Positions 25,962-34,241 of a stretch of DNA of 64,000 nt are shown one piece after another; position 1 is the first letter of the stretch, and every line of letters starts with the position of its first letter. Position numbers and translations under genes: made by a program. The notes beneath the pieces are model-generated. The model worked only from the letters and a program-made list of their open reading frames with translations. It made no database searches and was not told where the DNA came from. This DNA comes from Rheinheimera pleomorphica (GTDB lineage: Bacteria; Pseudomonadota; Gammaproteobacteria; Enterobacterales; Alteromonadaceae), in the NCBI RefSeq assembly GCF_011634895.1, contig NZ_SIRR01000001.1, forward strand, positions 62,001-126,000, in the 5' to 3' direction.

Positions 25962-26389
25962 CCGCCACTGATGCCATCGTCACCTTGTTAAATCAACAAC
26001 AGCAGCACCTGGATGTGCTGTTGTCGTTATTGCGGCAAGAACTTGCCGCCCTCGCTAACCGCGACATAGATAGTCTTAATCAACTTATCAGCGAAAAAAC
26101 TGCTGTGCTGCAGCAGCTTCATCAAGCCGACAATGCTCTGGCGCAAGCGCCAGAACTGGACAGTTACAAACAACAGGATTGGTTTAAACAACAGGTTGCC
26201 TTACTGGACCAACTGCTGGAACAATGCAAGCAACAAAATGATATTAACCAACAAACGCTGGAGCAAAGCCAGCTGACACTGGCCCGCTTTAAAACCGAAC
26301 TGCTGGCAAGCCGTGGCAAGGCGGGGCTTACTTACACCAGTAAAGGCAAGCCAACAGTGGATAATAAAGGTAAAGGCATCAAAGCCTGA
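25958..26389 (+). CDS. flgN: Flagellar export chaperone FlgN
   Basis: Chaperone for FlgK and FlgL. 143 residues, helical throughout, with the family pattern LLSLLRQELAALANRDIDSL and the following KTAVLQQLHQAD. Overlaps flgM (ATGA), as expected for the flgMN operon. Converges on flgP with a 24-base gap. Confidence 0.88.
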   Translation: MTATDAIVTLLNQQQQHLDVLLSLLRQELAALANRDIDSLNQLISEKTAVLQQLHQADNALAQAPELDSYKQQDWFKQQVALLDQLLEQCKQQNDINQQTLEQSQLTLARFKTELLASRGKAGLTYTSKGKPTVDNKGKGIKA

Positions 26390-26413
26390 GCCGGCTCCGT
26401 TTAACCGCACAGG

Positions 26414-26872
26414 TTAGTAATAATGTACGCTCTTGACAGTCTGCCGCGGCCGAATATTCTGATACAAGTGGTACACCTGGGCAAAGTCCAGTTCCAGCTC
26501 GGTAACATACACATCATCGACCGCATAGCTTTTCACCACTCTGGCACCGGTTATTACACCTGATACCGACGCAGACAGACGCTCATCTGACAACACCATA
26601 TCTTTGACCTGGTTAGTGGAGTCAATTTTTTGACCATACACCATCTCAGTTAGCTCTTTATAAGCGTCCAGCTTGGAAGCTTTCATTGCCTGCAACATTT
26701 TTTGCTGCGCATCCTGGCCTTGCTGTGCGCTGATCGGGGCATAGCCTACCGCATGCAACACGACAAAGCGCTCAGGCTTTACCAGGCCATATTCCACTTC
26801 CCGATCGAACAAAGTGCTGCAACCGGCCAGCTGCATAGCCCCCAGTACAAATGCGATAATGCGTAGCATCAT
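26414..26872 (-). CDS. flgP: Outer-membrane flagellar lipoprotein FlgP
   Basis: Outer-membrane lipoprotein needed for the basal disk and motility in Vibrio and Campylobacter. A type II signal peptide with lipobox LAGC (Cys at residue 18) is followed by an LPP20-like domain: RFVVLHAVGYAPIS and AMKASKLDAYKELTEMVYG, then VSGVITGARVVKSYAVDD. 152 residues is ordinary. It is alone on its transcript, divergent from flgT, behind its own sigma-54-type promoter. In Vibrio it is paired with flgO; here no flgO is next to it. Confidence 0.88.
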   Translation of the reverse strand: MMLRIIAFVLGAMQLAGCSTLFDREVEYGLVKPERFVVLHAVGYAPISAQQGQDAQQKMLQAMKASKLDAYKELTEMVYGQKIDSTNQVKDMVLSDERLSASVSGVITGARVVKSYAVDDVYVTELELDFAQVYHLYQNIRPRQTVKSVHYY

Positions 26873-26910
26873 GTTTAACCCCTTTTACTGTCAGAATTAC
26901 CGCAAGACAC

Positions 26911-26926
26911 AGCAAAAACCGCGCCA
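26911..26926 (-). promoter_or_regulatory. Sigma-54 type promoter of flgP
   Basis: Minus strand TGGCGCGGTTTTTGCT: one mismatch to TGGCACG-N4-TTGCW, with GG-N10-GC spacing. The -12 element is ~40 bases before the flgP start. Confidence 0.75.
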
Positions 26927-26932
26927 GCATTT

Positions 26933-26948
26933 GGGCACGTATTTTGCT
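26933..26948 (+). promoter_or_regulatory. Sigma-54 type promoter of flgT
   Basis: GGGCACGTATTTTGCT: matches TGGCACG-N4-TTGCW at all but the first base. It lies 38 bases before the flgT ATG and 6 bases from the divergent flgP promoter. Confidence 0.78.
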
Positions 26949-26985
26949 TTATTCTTGAAAAGCCCATCAGCTTATTAAGGTTGTT

Positions 26986-28119
26986 ATGAAACATTACGTC
27001 ATGCTCAGTGTAATCAGCTGTATCAGCTTTAGCAGCAGCGCCACCTGGTTCGAGGCAACCGGTCAGGCCCGGATTGAACAAGGCAACACAGCGCAGGCCA
27101 GACAAAGCGCAGTAGACGATGCCGTCAAACGCGCAGCACTGGCCGCAGGAGCGCGTATCAGCAGTACACAACAGCTGATAAACGGCGTGTTGCAGGCCGA
27201 GCAACTGGGCATCAGTAGCCATGGTGAAATAAAGCAATTACAACTGATGTCCGAGCAGCGAAATGGTGATCTGCTTACCGTTACGCTGAGGGTGGATATA
27301 GAAGCAGAGCCAACCAGCTGTAATGGCAACAGGTACCGTAAACCCATGCTGCTAAGTAAGATCCGCCTGCAAGCGCGGCAGGATGCTATCTATGGCCAGC
27401 TATTTCAGCTTGGCAACGATGCTACCGTGCAACTGGAGCGGCATTTGCGCGACTACAGTCCGGCTACCCTGGTCAGTGTAGCGCCACAGAGTATTGAACA
27501 AGCGCAGTTGGTGTATCCGGACAACGATCGCTTATTTCAAAGCGGTCAACAATATGTACTCAGCGCGACCATCAATGACTTATCGCTGGGACAACAAACG
27601 AATAGCTTCTGGCAAGCCGATGAAAAAGAGCGTTTTTTCGCGCTGAATGTACAGCTTTTTGATTTATTTGAACAAACGCTGATATATCAGCAGGAGTACC
27701 GCACCAGCGCTGGCTGGCCTTTTAAACGCAATGATACGCCAGCCAGTCACAGTCAGGCATTCTGGCAGCTGCCATATGGCAGTAAAATAGACCGTTTGCT
27801 GCAAGCGGTGGCCGAAGACGTGCAGCAACAGCTGCAATGCCAGCCACTGCTGGGTAATATTCGTCAGGTTAACCACAATCAGATTATGCTGGCACTCGGT
27901 GAAAAGCACGGCTTACAGCAAGGCGACACCCTGCAGTTAATACAACTGCAGCGTCATCCCACCGCACCGGGCGTTAAACGCCTGCTACAGGACCCGCTAC
28001 AGCTAACCATTACCGACTTAAACAGCCAGTATGCCTGGGCCAGTAGTAGCAAAGCAGAATTATTACAGCATATCCGCCCGGGCGACGTCGTAACCGTACA
28101 GAAAAGCACCCGTTATTAG
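26986..28119 (+). CDS. flgT: Flagellar H/T-ring assembly protein FlgT
   Basis: Periplasmic protein that builds the H and T rings around the basal body in Vibrio-type flagella. It has a signal peptide (residues 1-19, cut after SSSA). The mature N-terminus has the FlgT motif WFEATGQARIEQGNTAQAR with an SAVDDAVKRAALAAGA helix. The middle (residues ~110-260) has IRLQARQDAIYGQLFQLG. The C-terminal domain starts near residue 285 with QLQCQPLLGNI and ends with GDVVTVQKS. 377 residues is normal. AAGG precedes the ATG by 5 bases. Confidence 0.9.
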   Translation: MKHYVMLSVISCISFSSSATWFEATGQARIEQGNTAQARQSAVDDAVKRAALAAGARISSTQQLINGVLQAEQLGISSHGEIKQLQLMSEQRNGDLLTVTLRVDIEAEPTSCNGNRYRKPMLLSKIRLQARQDAIYGQLFQLGNDATVQLERHLRDYSPATLVSVAPQSIEQAQLVYPDNDRLFQSGQQYVLSATINDLSLGQQTNSFWQADEKERFFALNVQLFDLFEQTLIYQQEYRTSAGWPFKRNDTPASHSQAFWQLPYGSKIDRLLQAVAEDVQQQLQCQPLLGNIRQVNHNQIMLALGEKHGLQQGDTLQLIQLQRHPTAPGVKRLLQDPLQLTITDLNSQYAWASSSKAELLQHIRPGDVVTVQKSTRY

Positions 28120-28167
28120 CCGGTAGAGTTTGCAACCTCCGACGCTTCTGGTAGACTTTCGCGCCGT

Positions 28168-28242
28168 TGCCCCATAGTTAAATGGATATAACGGCCCCCT
28201 CCTAAGGGGCAGTTACAGGTTCGATTCCTGTTGGGGCAGCCA
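28168..28242 (+). tRNA. tRNA-Arg(CCT)
   Basis: A full cloverleaf: acceptor TGCCCCA / TGGGGCA, anticodon stem GCCCC/GGGGC with loop CTCCTAA (anticodon CCT, reading AGG), T-arm CAGG-TTCGATT-CCTG, discriminator G and an encoded CCA. A GGCAGC/GCTGCC hairpin overlaps the 3' end but has no T run. Confidence 0.95.
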
Positions 28243-28334
28243 TAAGCTGCCACGAAACCGCACCAGTCTACCTAACCTCAGCGTTCTTATTCAAACTGGT
28301 ACCTTTTAACAGCAGTGTGCCCTGCTTTAAGCCG

Positions 28335-29666
28335 CTATTCAGCGCCCTCGTAGCGCAATTTGTGCCCCTTCAGCGCGTAAAAGAAAATCATGCCGTAACA
28401 TGGCAATAGCAGCCAGTATGCGTGCTGGCTGTCGCCCTGCTCTGCCAGATAGCCATACAGCAGAGGGAGCACCGCGCCGCCGGCGATGCCCATGATCAGC
28501 AAAGCGGATGCGGTGGCGGTTAAGGCGCCCAGCCCCTGCAGTGCTAACGGCCAAACCGCAGGCCAAACCAGGGCGTTAGCCAGCCCTAGCAACGCCAGGT
28601 AGAACACCGGATCCGGCACTAAAGGGATACCTGACCAGCCCGTCAACCAAAACGATAGCTGTTGGCTTTGCACTGAGCTAAGTAACACCCCGGCACTGAA
28701 TACTATGCCAGCCAGCGCCGACAGTAATAACGCCGACTGCTGACTAAGCCAACGCGGGATCAGCACTATCCCTAACAGATACCCCAACACCATAAACGCC
28801 ATGGTATAAGAAGTCAGGCTGCCAAAATGCGCAACCCCGAGCCCCTGGCCAAATAAGCCAATAGTATCGCCGGCAATCACCTCAACGCCGACATAACAAA
28901 ACAGTGTTAGCGTACCAAGCCACACCTGCGGATACTTTAATATACTAAACCAGTCACTTTGCTGTCCGGCCGCTGTGACAGGCAATTGAGGCTCGGGCAA
29001 GGGCGAGCACCAGACAAACAGCATTAACCCTAACAGTACAGCACTCATCAACAGGTAAGGTTGCACCAGTCGTTGCGCCAGACTATGCAGCAGTTGTTGC
29101 TGTTCATTGCTGCTCAGTAGTGCCAGCGCACTGTCACTGTACGCATCCATACCGGTTAAGATCCAGGCACTGAACAGCAAGGGCACGATAAAGCCGGCAC
29201 CTTTATTAACAACACCCATCAGGCTGATGCGCATCGCTGCGCTGTCGCGTGGCCCGATACAGACAATGTAGGGGTTAGTGGCGGTTTGCAGTACCGTCAG
29301 CCCGGTACCGAGAATAAACAACGCTAACAAAAACAGACTAAAACGTGCGCTAAGTGCAGCAGGCACAAATAACAAGGCGCCACACAACATCACGCCCAGC
29401 CCAATCACCATACTGTTTTTATAGCCAAAGCGGCGCAACAGCACTGACATAGGCAGCGCCATCACAAAGTAGGCAATATAAAACACAAACGCGACCAGCA
29501 ATGCCTGAAACTCATTGAGCTGACAGGCAATTTTTAAAAACGGGATCAGCGCGCCATTTAGCCAGGTAACAAAGCCAAAGACAAAAAACAAGATGCCAAT
29601 CAATAACATTGGTAGAAAGCTGCCCGCTCTCGCGGCTGTTTTTTCAGTTAATACATCAGACATCAT
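28335..29666 (-). CDS. agaP: N-acetylgalactosamine permease (MFS, AgaP/NagP-like)
   Basis: Inner-membrane transporter of the FucP/NagP branch of the major facilitator superfamily, with about 12 hydrophobic segments in 443 residues. The N-terminal part (FGFVTWLNGALIPFLKIACQL) and the TATNPYIVCIGP stretch are typical of this branch. As the last gene of the aga operon it most likely brings GalNAc from periplasm to cytoplasm, replacing the PTS used by enterics. GlcNAc transport (NagP) is the alternative; context favours GalNAc. Start may be either of two adjacent ATGs (29666, 29663). Confidence 0.85.
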   Translation of the reverse strand: MMSDVLTEKTAARAGSFLPMLLIGILFFVFGFVTWLNGALIPFLKIACQLNEFQALLVAFVFYIAYFVMALPMSVLLRRFGYKNSMVIGLGVMLCGALLFVPAALSARFSLFLLALFILGTGLTVLQTATNPYIVCIGPRDSAAMRISLMGVVNKGAGFIVPLLFSAWILTGMDAYSDSALALLSSNEQQQLLHSLAQRLVQPYLLMSAVLLGLMLFVWCSPLPEPQLPVTAAGQQSDWFSILKYPQVWLGTLTLFCYVGVEVIAGDTIGLFGQGLGVAHFGSLTSYTMAFMVLGYLLGIVLIPRWLSQQSALLLSALAGIVFSAGVLLSSVQSQQLSFWLTGWSGIPLVPDPVFYLALLGLANALVWPAVWPLALQGLGALTATASALLIMGIAGGAVLPLLYGYLAEQGDSQHAYWLLLPCYGMIFFYALKGHKLRYEGAE

Positions 29667-29696
29667 AATTCCCTATTTAATGACGTTGCCCACGTC

Positions 29697-30839
29697 TTAT
29701 TGTTGTAGCTGGCCAGCAATCCAGCAGTGTTGTACCTTGCCTGTATCTGTCAGCCAGACCAGATCGGCTCGCTTACCGACAGCAATGCTGCCCCGCACCG
29801 CGCTTTGACCAATAAATGCTGCCGGCGTCGCCGTGGCCATTTGCACAGCCGTGACTAAACCGGCTTGTAATACCGTGGCGGCATATTGCACTGCACTGGC
29901 CATATCCAGCACCGAGCCGGCCAGCGAGCCCTGCAGGTTGGTCAGTTGCATGCCGTTTCTGATAACTTTACCGTCAAAGAAACTAAACTCTGTCTCATCA
30001 GTGCCTACCGGCGACATCGCATCGGTGACCAGCATAAGCCGTTCACAACCCTTCGCATTCAGCGCTACCCGAGCCGCGAGCGCGTGAACATGTTCACCGT
30101 CAAGAATAATGCCGCAGTAAGCACGGGGATCGGCCAAAGCGCAGCCCACCATGCCTGGCTCACGCGAGGTTAACGCCGACATGCCGTTGTACAAATGGGT
30201 AAAACCGCGGGCACCGGCGTCCAGAGCCGCCTGCACGGTAGCTGCATTGGCGTTGGAATGTCCCAGGCTGACAATAACGCCTTGGCTTACCAGTTGGCTG
30301 ATCTGTTGTGGGCTTACACACTCCGGTGCAACGGTTAGCAAGCGCACGCCTAAATCATCGCGTTGATACAGCGCCAGCTCATCAGCTGACAAGCGGCGCA
30401 ATGCAGCCGGTGGATGACAGCCGCGTTTGGTTGTCGATAAATGCGGCCCTTCAAAGTGAATACCGATAATGCCGGCCTGCCCCCGCTTAATCGCAGCAGA
30501 AACCGCATCCGCAGCGGCTTGCATCACCTTGATATTATCGCTGATCACCGTCGGTAGCATCGCCGTCGTGCCAAAACGGCTGTGTGCCTGCATCATGCGG
30601 TGCAGGGTCATGCTGTTCGGCTGTTGATTAAACAGTACGCCACCGCCGCCATTAACCTGGGTATCAATAAAACCGGGCAGCAATACGCCGTGCGTCAGTT
30701 GCTGTATCGTGCTGCTGTCAGGTTTGTCAGCACTGATCTTCTCGATCAGACCATTGTTTAACAGCACATATTGGTTTTGCTGCAGTTGGCCATCGAGCAA
30801 AACTGCGCTGGCATGCAGCCAGCAAGCATCAGTTGACAT
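29697..30839 (-). CDS. agaA: N-acetylgalactosamine-6-phosphate deacetylase
   Basis: Amidohydrolase-superfamily deacetylase that removes acetate from GalNAc-6-P to give GalN-6-P. Motifs in order: LPGFIDTQVNGGGGVLFN, GIHFEGPHLSTTKRG (metal-binding Glu), VSLGHSNANA, FTHLYNGMSAL, GEHVHALAAR and LVTDAMSPVG with the catalytic Asp. 380 residues is the NagA/AgaA length. Sequence alone hardly separates it from NagA; the agaS and agaZ neighbours decide for GalNAc. Overlaps agaK by 11 bases. Confidence 0.88.
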   Translation of the reverse strand: MSTDACWLHASAVLLDGQLQQNQYVLLNNGLIEKISADKPDSSTIQQLTHGVLLPGFIDTQVNGGGGVLFNQQPNSMTLHRMMQAHSRFGTTAMLPTVISDNIKVMQAAADAVSAAIKRGQAGIIGIHFEGPHLSTTKRGCHPPAALRRLSADELALYQRDDLGVRLLTVAPECVSPQQISQLVSQGVIVSLGHSNANAATVQAALDAGARGFTHLYNGMSALTSREPGMVGCALADPRAYCGIILDGEHVHALAARVALNAKGCERLMLVTDAMSPVGTDETEFSFFDGKVIRNGMQLTNLQGSLAGSVLDMASAVQYAATVLQAGLVTAVQMATATPAAFIGQSAVRGSIAVGKRADLVWLTDTGKVQHCWIAGQLQQ

Positions 30840-31758
30840 GATGTTGTCCTGTTAATAAAGCGCGCCCGAGCAAGGCAGCGCCACGTACCCCACTGCTGGC
30901 GCCAAACTCAGCCCGGGCGAAAACTGGCAATGGCGCACCGGCAAATAGATAACGACGGGTTGTCTCAGGTAATGCCGCCAGCAGCTCAGGCACTTCAGAC
31001 AAACCACCGCCAAGCACAATAATATCCGGGTCTAATGTTAAAATTTGCGCTGCCATCACACTGCCCAGCGCGCTGATATAACAAGCAAAAGTCTGCTTTG
31101 CCGCCTCGTCGCCAGCGCGATAAGCGCTCAGCCATTGATAGCTGTCAGCATCTTGTAAACCACTAAAATAACGATATAACCTGGCCAGCCCTGAGCCAGA
31201 AATATAAGGTTCTGCGCAGCCGCTAAGGCCGCAGCCACAACGAAATAGCGGCAGCGAAAATTGCTGCACTACTGCCGCAGCCAAGCCCTGATGACCAAAC
31301 TCGCCAGCCAGTCGACCGGCCCCCTGATACAATTGGCCATTCAGACAAAAGCCGCCGCCAGCCCCGGTGCCGACGATGGCACCAAACACCCGCTGAAATG
31401 ATCGACCGGCACCTAATAAGGCTTCAGACAGCGCAAAACAGCGGCAATCGTTGCCAATGGCGACCGGCCGCTGTAGCTGCTGTGCCAACGCACTGGCCAC
31501 GGCGTGATTGGTTAAACAAGGCACGTTACTTGACAACACAGTGTTATCCGGCCGGATCACACCGGGCAGCGCAATGCCTACCGAGCCCAGGCTGCCATAA
31601 CGTTGATCTGCGATGCTGATTTGCGCCGTTACGGTTTGCAAAAACTGCTGATAATCTGCCGTTGGCGTAGCGATGCGCCAACTGTGCAGCAGTTGCATAT
31701 CACGATCAAATACTGCCAACTCAATTTTAGTGCCACCAATATCCAGGCCATAGTGCAT
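30829..31758 (-). CDS. agaK: ROK-family N-acetylgalactosamine kinase
   Basis: ATP-dependent sugar kinase of the ROK family, proposed to phosphorylate free GalNAc to GalNAc-6-P in Shewanella-type pathways. The N-terminal DIGGTKIELAVFD is the phosphate-binding loop; IVGTGAGGGFCLNGQ follows; FRCGCGLSGCAEPYISG is the ROK zinc-binding motif with all Cys present; the C-terminal IIVLGGGLSEVPEL completes the fold. ATG 31758 has GGAG ~7 bases before it. Starts 5 bases after the agaS stop. 309 residues is standard. Confidence 0.87.
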   Translation of the reverse strand: MHYGLDIGGTKIELAVFDRDMQLLHSWRIATPTADYQQFLQTVTAQISIADQRYGSLGSVGIALPGVIRPDNTVLSSNVPCLTNHAVASALAQQLQRPVAIGNDCRCFALSEALLGAGRSFQRVFGAIVGTGAGGGFCLNGQLYQGAGRLAGEFGHQGLAAAVVQQFSLPLFRCGCGLSGCAEPYISGSGLARLYRYFSGLQDADSYQWLSAYRAGDEAAKQTFACYISALGSVMAAQILTLDPDIIVLGGGLSEVPELLAALPETTRRYLFAGAPLPVFARAEFGASSGVRGAALLGRALLTGQHHVN

Positions 31759-31763
31759 CGCAG

Positions 31764-32915
31764 TTACTCCGGTAACGGATAGAGTGTTACGCCCTGCACC
31801 ACCCGGTTTACCTGGCCTCCCGGGCACGGATTATCCGGCGATATATTCAGCTGCAGCGCTTTATAAAACGCCAGTGCCTGGCACCAGAGTACAAATGGCA
31901 GACCCAACCAGACATCCGCTAAAGGCTGGCCATCCAGCAAAGCCTGCTGCTGCAAACTATTGAGCGACAGTGCCTGATTATCCCGTTGCAGTTCTGCCAG
32001 CAGATCCCGGTCATACTGCTGGCTGTAGGATGACGACGACTGCAACACTAAAATTTGCGTACTGCTGTCAACCAGGGATTTGGGCCCATGGCGAAAGCCC
32101 AGCGGGGTTTCAAAACTGCTGAGTATTTTGCCGGCCGTCAGCTCCAGATATTTAAGTGCCGCCTCCTGCGCAATGGCTTTAAGTGGCCCACTGCCCAAAA
32201 ACACCATGCGCTGGCATGGCTGCTGCGCCTGGGTTTGTATTACCGCTAACTTATGCTGCAAAATATGTTGCGCCAGCGCTATCACCTGTTCTAAAACGCT
32301 GTTGTCAGGGCTAAAACTGAGTAACGTTGCCAGATACATGCAGCTAAAACTGCTGGTCATGGCAAAGCTTTGATCATGTGCCTCAGGCGGCATTAAGTAC
32401 AACTGGCTGCGCTGTGGATGCTGCTGGGCATACAAGGCCATCTGGCCCTTAGCATTGCAGCTGATCAATAAATGCCGGCAATCCGTCAGCAACTGATCAG
32501 CAAGTTCAATAGCAGCAATGCTCTCGGGGCTGTTACCGGAACGGCCGTAAGACACCAGCAAAGTGGGCACATTATCCGTTAAATAAAGCTGTGGATGGCT
32601 TACCAGATCGGTGCTGCTGATCGCCTCTGCCCGTTGTCCGGCTAACGGTAATTGTTGCTGAATGTGCGCCGCCAGCGCCTGGCCGATATAGGCCGAGGTG
32701 CCGGCGCCGGTAAAAATAATGCGCAATTGCGGCAATGCCAGCATGGGCGCTAAAAACGCATCTAATTCAGCCGCAAACTGTTGATGTTGCTGCGCCAGCT
32801 GTAACCACAATGCCGGTTGTTGCTGAATTTCCCGTGCCGTCCAGTAGGCTCCAGCTTGCTTAAGTTGCAAGACGTCAAGTTGCATCAGTGTGGCCGTATT
32901 ATCAGTGGCTAACAT
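31764..32915 (-). CDS. agaS: Galactosamine-6-phosphate deaminase/isomerase AgaS
   Basis: Sugar isomerase (SIS) domain protein that turns GalN-6-P into tagatose-6-P and ammonia. Two SIS domains are visible: the first with RIIFTGAGTSAYIGQ and VSYGRSGNSPESIAAIE, the second with MVFLGSGPLKAIAQEAALK, KILSSFETPLGFRHGPKSLV and QYDRDLL. 383 residues matches AgaS. ATG 32915 is chosen (AAGGGGG upstream); the open frame runs 22 codons further into agaZ. Overlaps agaZ by 14 bases. Confidence 0.9.
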   Translation of the reverse strand: MLATDNTATLMQLDVLQLKQAGAYWTAREIQQQPALWLQLAQQHQQFAAELDAFLAPMLALPQLRIIFTGAGTSAYIGQALAAHIQQQLPLAGQRAEAISSTDLVSHPQLYLTDNVPTLLVSYGRSGNSPESIAAIELADQLLTDCRHLLISCNAKGQMALYAQQHPQRSQLYLMPPEAHDQSFAMTSSFSCMYLATLLSFSPDNSVLEQVIALAQHILQHKLAVIQTQAQQPCQRMVFLGSGPLKAIAQEAALKYLELTAGKILSSFETPLGFRHGPKSLVDSSTQILVLQSSSSYSQQYDRDLLAELQRDNQALSLNSLQQQALLDGQPLADVWLGLPFVLWCQALAFYKALQLNISPDNPCPGGQVNRVVQGVTLYPLPE

Positions 32916-34227
32916 TGGCTTTCGCCCCCTTGTTGTCAGACATTCCGCAGGCCTTGGCATAATCAGCCAACACCTGCTCAATTTTATGTAGCACCAAGTC
33001 TTCTGCCGTATTTTTCAGCTCTGCACGTAACACCGCCAGATACTGCGACGGCATATACTGACTTAACAGCGGTAACGGTATCGGCTGCTGCAAATTGTCC
33101 AGCAAGGCACTCATAGCTTGCTGTAATACCGGCTCTGGCCAGTAGTAGCGAATGCGGTCGCTAAAGCTAAACAACAATTGCCAATGCTGTGTCTTTGTGT
33201 CGCTGTAAAATGTTTGCCAGTGCGCCGGTTGTTGCTGCATCAGCTCAGTAGCAATGGGGAGTAACCCCGAGTGCTGTGCAGCAGGCAGTAATACTTGTTC
33301 AATATGTGCCAGCGCGATCAACGCCTCACGCAGGGCGAATGTCAGCTGTGGCCCGACTTTGAGTATGGCAAAGTGCCCGCGTACCAATTGTGAATACAAC
33401 TCCGGCAACTGATAGTCGGTCGAGTGCGCTTCATAAACCAGTTGTGGGTAGCGCTGAATATACTTGCTTAGCGCTGCTGCAGCCTGCGGCTGGTATAGCT
33501 GTACCTGACTGTTGTCAAACTCTACGCCTGGCTGGACGACTACCGCCAGCACCTTTTGCCATACTTCAGCCCCCAGGCCGGCGGCCAAAAATGCCTGTTG
33601 ATGCGCTTGCAAGGTATAGTCCAGCGCCGCGACCGGTGTAACGGCCAGTTCATGTTCCAGCGCCGTTACACCGCCAGGTGCGGGCACCTCGGTACCAATG
33701 ACATAACACAGTTGCTGGCCCGGCGCACAGTGCTGCTCGGCCACCTGACATAAGCGGGCAGCCCGCGCGGCAATCAGCTCATCGCTTAGCTGCGGCGGAT
33801 CATCAGCACAGCGCATACTGGTATCCAGATGTATTTTACAAAAACCGGCCTGTACATAGCTGGCAATCAGCTGCTCTGCCTGCGCCATCGCTGTCGCGCT
33901 GTCCTGTTTACACCAGACAACAGGCCCTAAGTGATCACCACCAAAGATCAGCTGTGCAGCACTGACCCCTTCCGCCCGTGCCAGCTGCGTCACAAACTGA
34001 ATAAAATGCTCCGGCTGCATACCGGTATAGCCGCCGTACTGATTAACCTGATTGGCCGTAGCTTCAATCAGCAGTAAAGAGTTGTCGGCTTTAGCCCGGC
34101 GTAATGCTGCTTTTAGCACTAAGGGTTGTGCTGAACATACCGCATAAATGCCCTGCTGTTTGCCCGCTTTGTTTGCACTGAGTACAGTGCGCAGTGCAGT
34201 GACTGCTGTTAATGAGGCTGTTGCCAT
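32902..34227 (-). CDS. agaZ: AgaZ/KbaZ/GatZ-family protein (tagatose-6-phosphate step)
   Basis: Class II tagatose-bisphosphate aldolase-associated TIM-barrel protein. In E. coli, KbaZ and GatZ were described as non-catalytic subunits supporting the KbaY/GatY aldolase; in Shewanella reconstructions AgaZ was proposed to be the tagatose-6-P kinase. Motifs: LLIEATANQVNQYGGYTGM, LIFGGDHLGPVVW, KIHLDTSMRCADDP and VYEAHSTDYQ. 441 residues is normal. No aldolase (agaY) lies nearby. ATG 34227 is chosen with AGAGG upstream; a TTG 6 bases earlier is too close to it. Confidence 0.87.
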   Translation of the reverse strand: MATASLTAVTALRTVLSANKAGKQQGIYAVCSAQPLVLKAALRRAKADNSLLLIEATANQVNQYGGYTGMQPEHFIQFVTQLARAEGVSAAQLIFGGDHLGPVVWCKQDSATAMAQAEQLIASYVQAGFCKIHLDTSMRCADDPPQLSDELIAARAARLCQVAEQHCAPGQQLCYVIGTEVPAPGGVTALEHELAVTPVAALDYTLQAHQQAFLAAGLGAEVWQKVLAVVVQPGVEFDNSQVQLYQPQAAAALSKYIQRYPQLVYEAHSTDYQLPELYSQLVRGHFAILKVGPQLTFALREALIALAHIEQVLLPAAQHSGLLPIATELMQQQPAHWQTFYSDTKTQHWQLLFSFSDRIRYYWPEPVLQQAMSALLDNLQQPIPLPLLSQYMPSQYLAVLRAELKNTAEDLVLHKIEQVLADYAKACGMSDNKGAKANVSH

Positions 34228-34241
34228 TGTCAAAACACCTC

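Noticed and set aside
26875..27237. 120-codon open frame on the minus strand opposite flgT and the flgP-flgT promoters
   Set aside because: It overlaps the N-terminal coding part of flgT and two sigma-54-type promoters, and lacks a ribosome site; it is a shadow frame.
28235..28252. GGCAGC/GCTGCC hairpin after tRNA-Arg as its terminator or an integration site
   Set aside because: No T run follows, the stem shares bases with the tRNA 3' end, and no integrase or direct repeat of the tRNA end is seen nearby.
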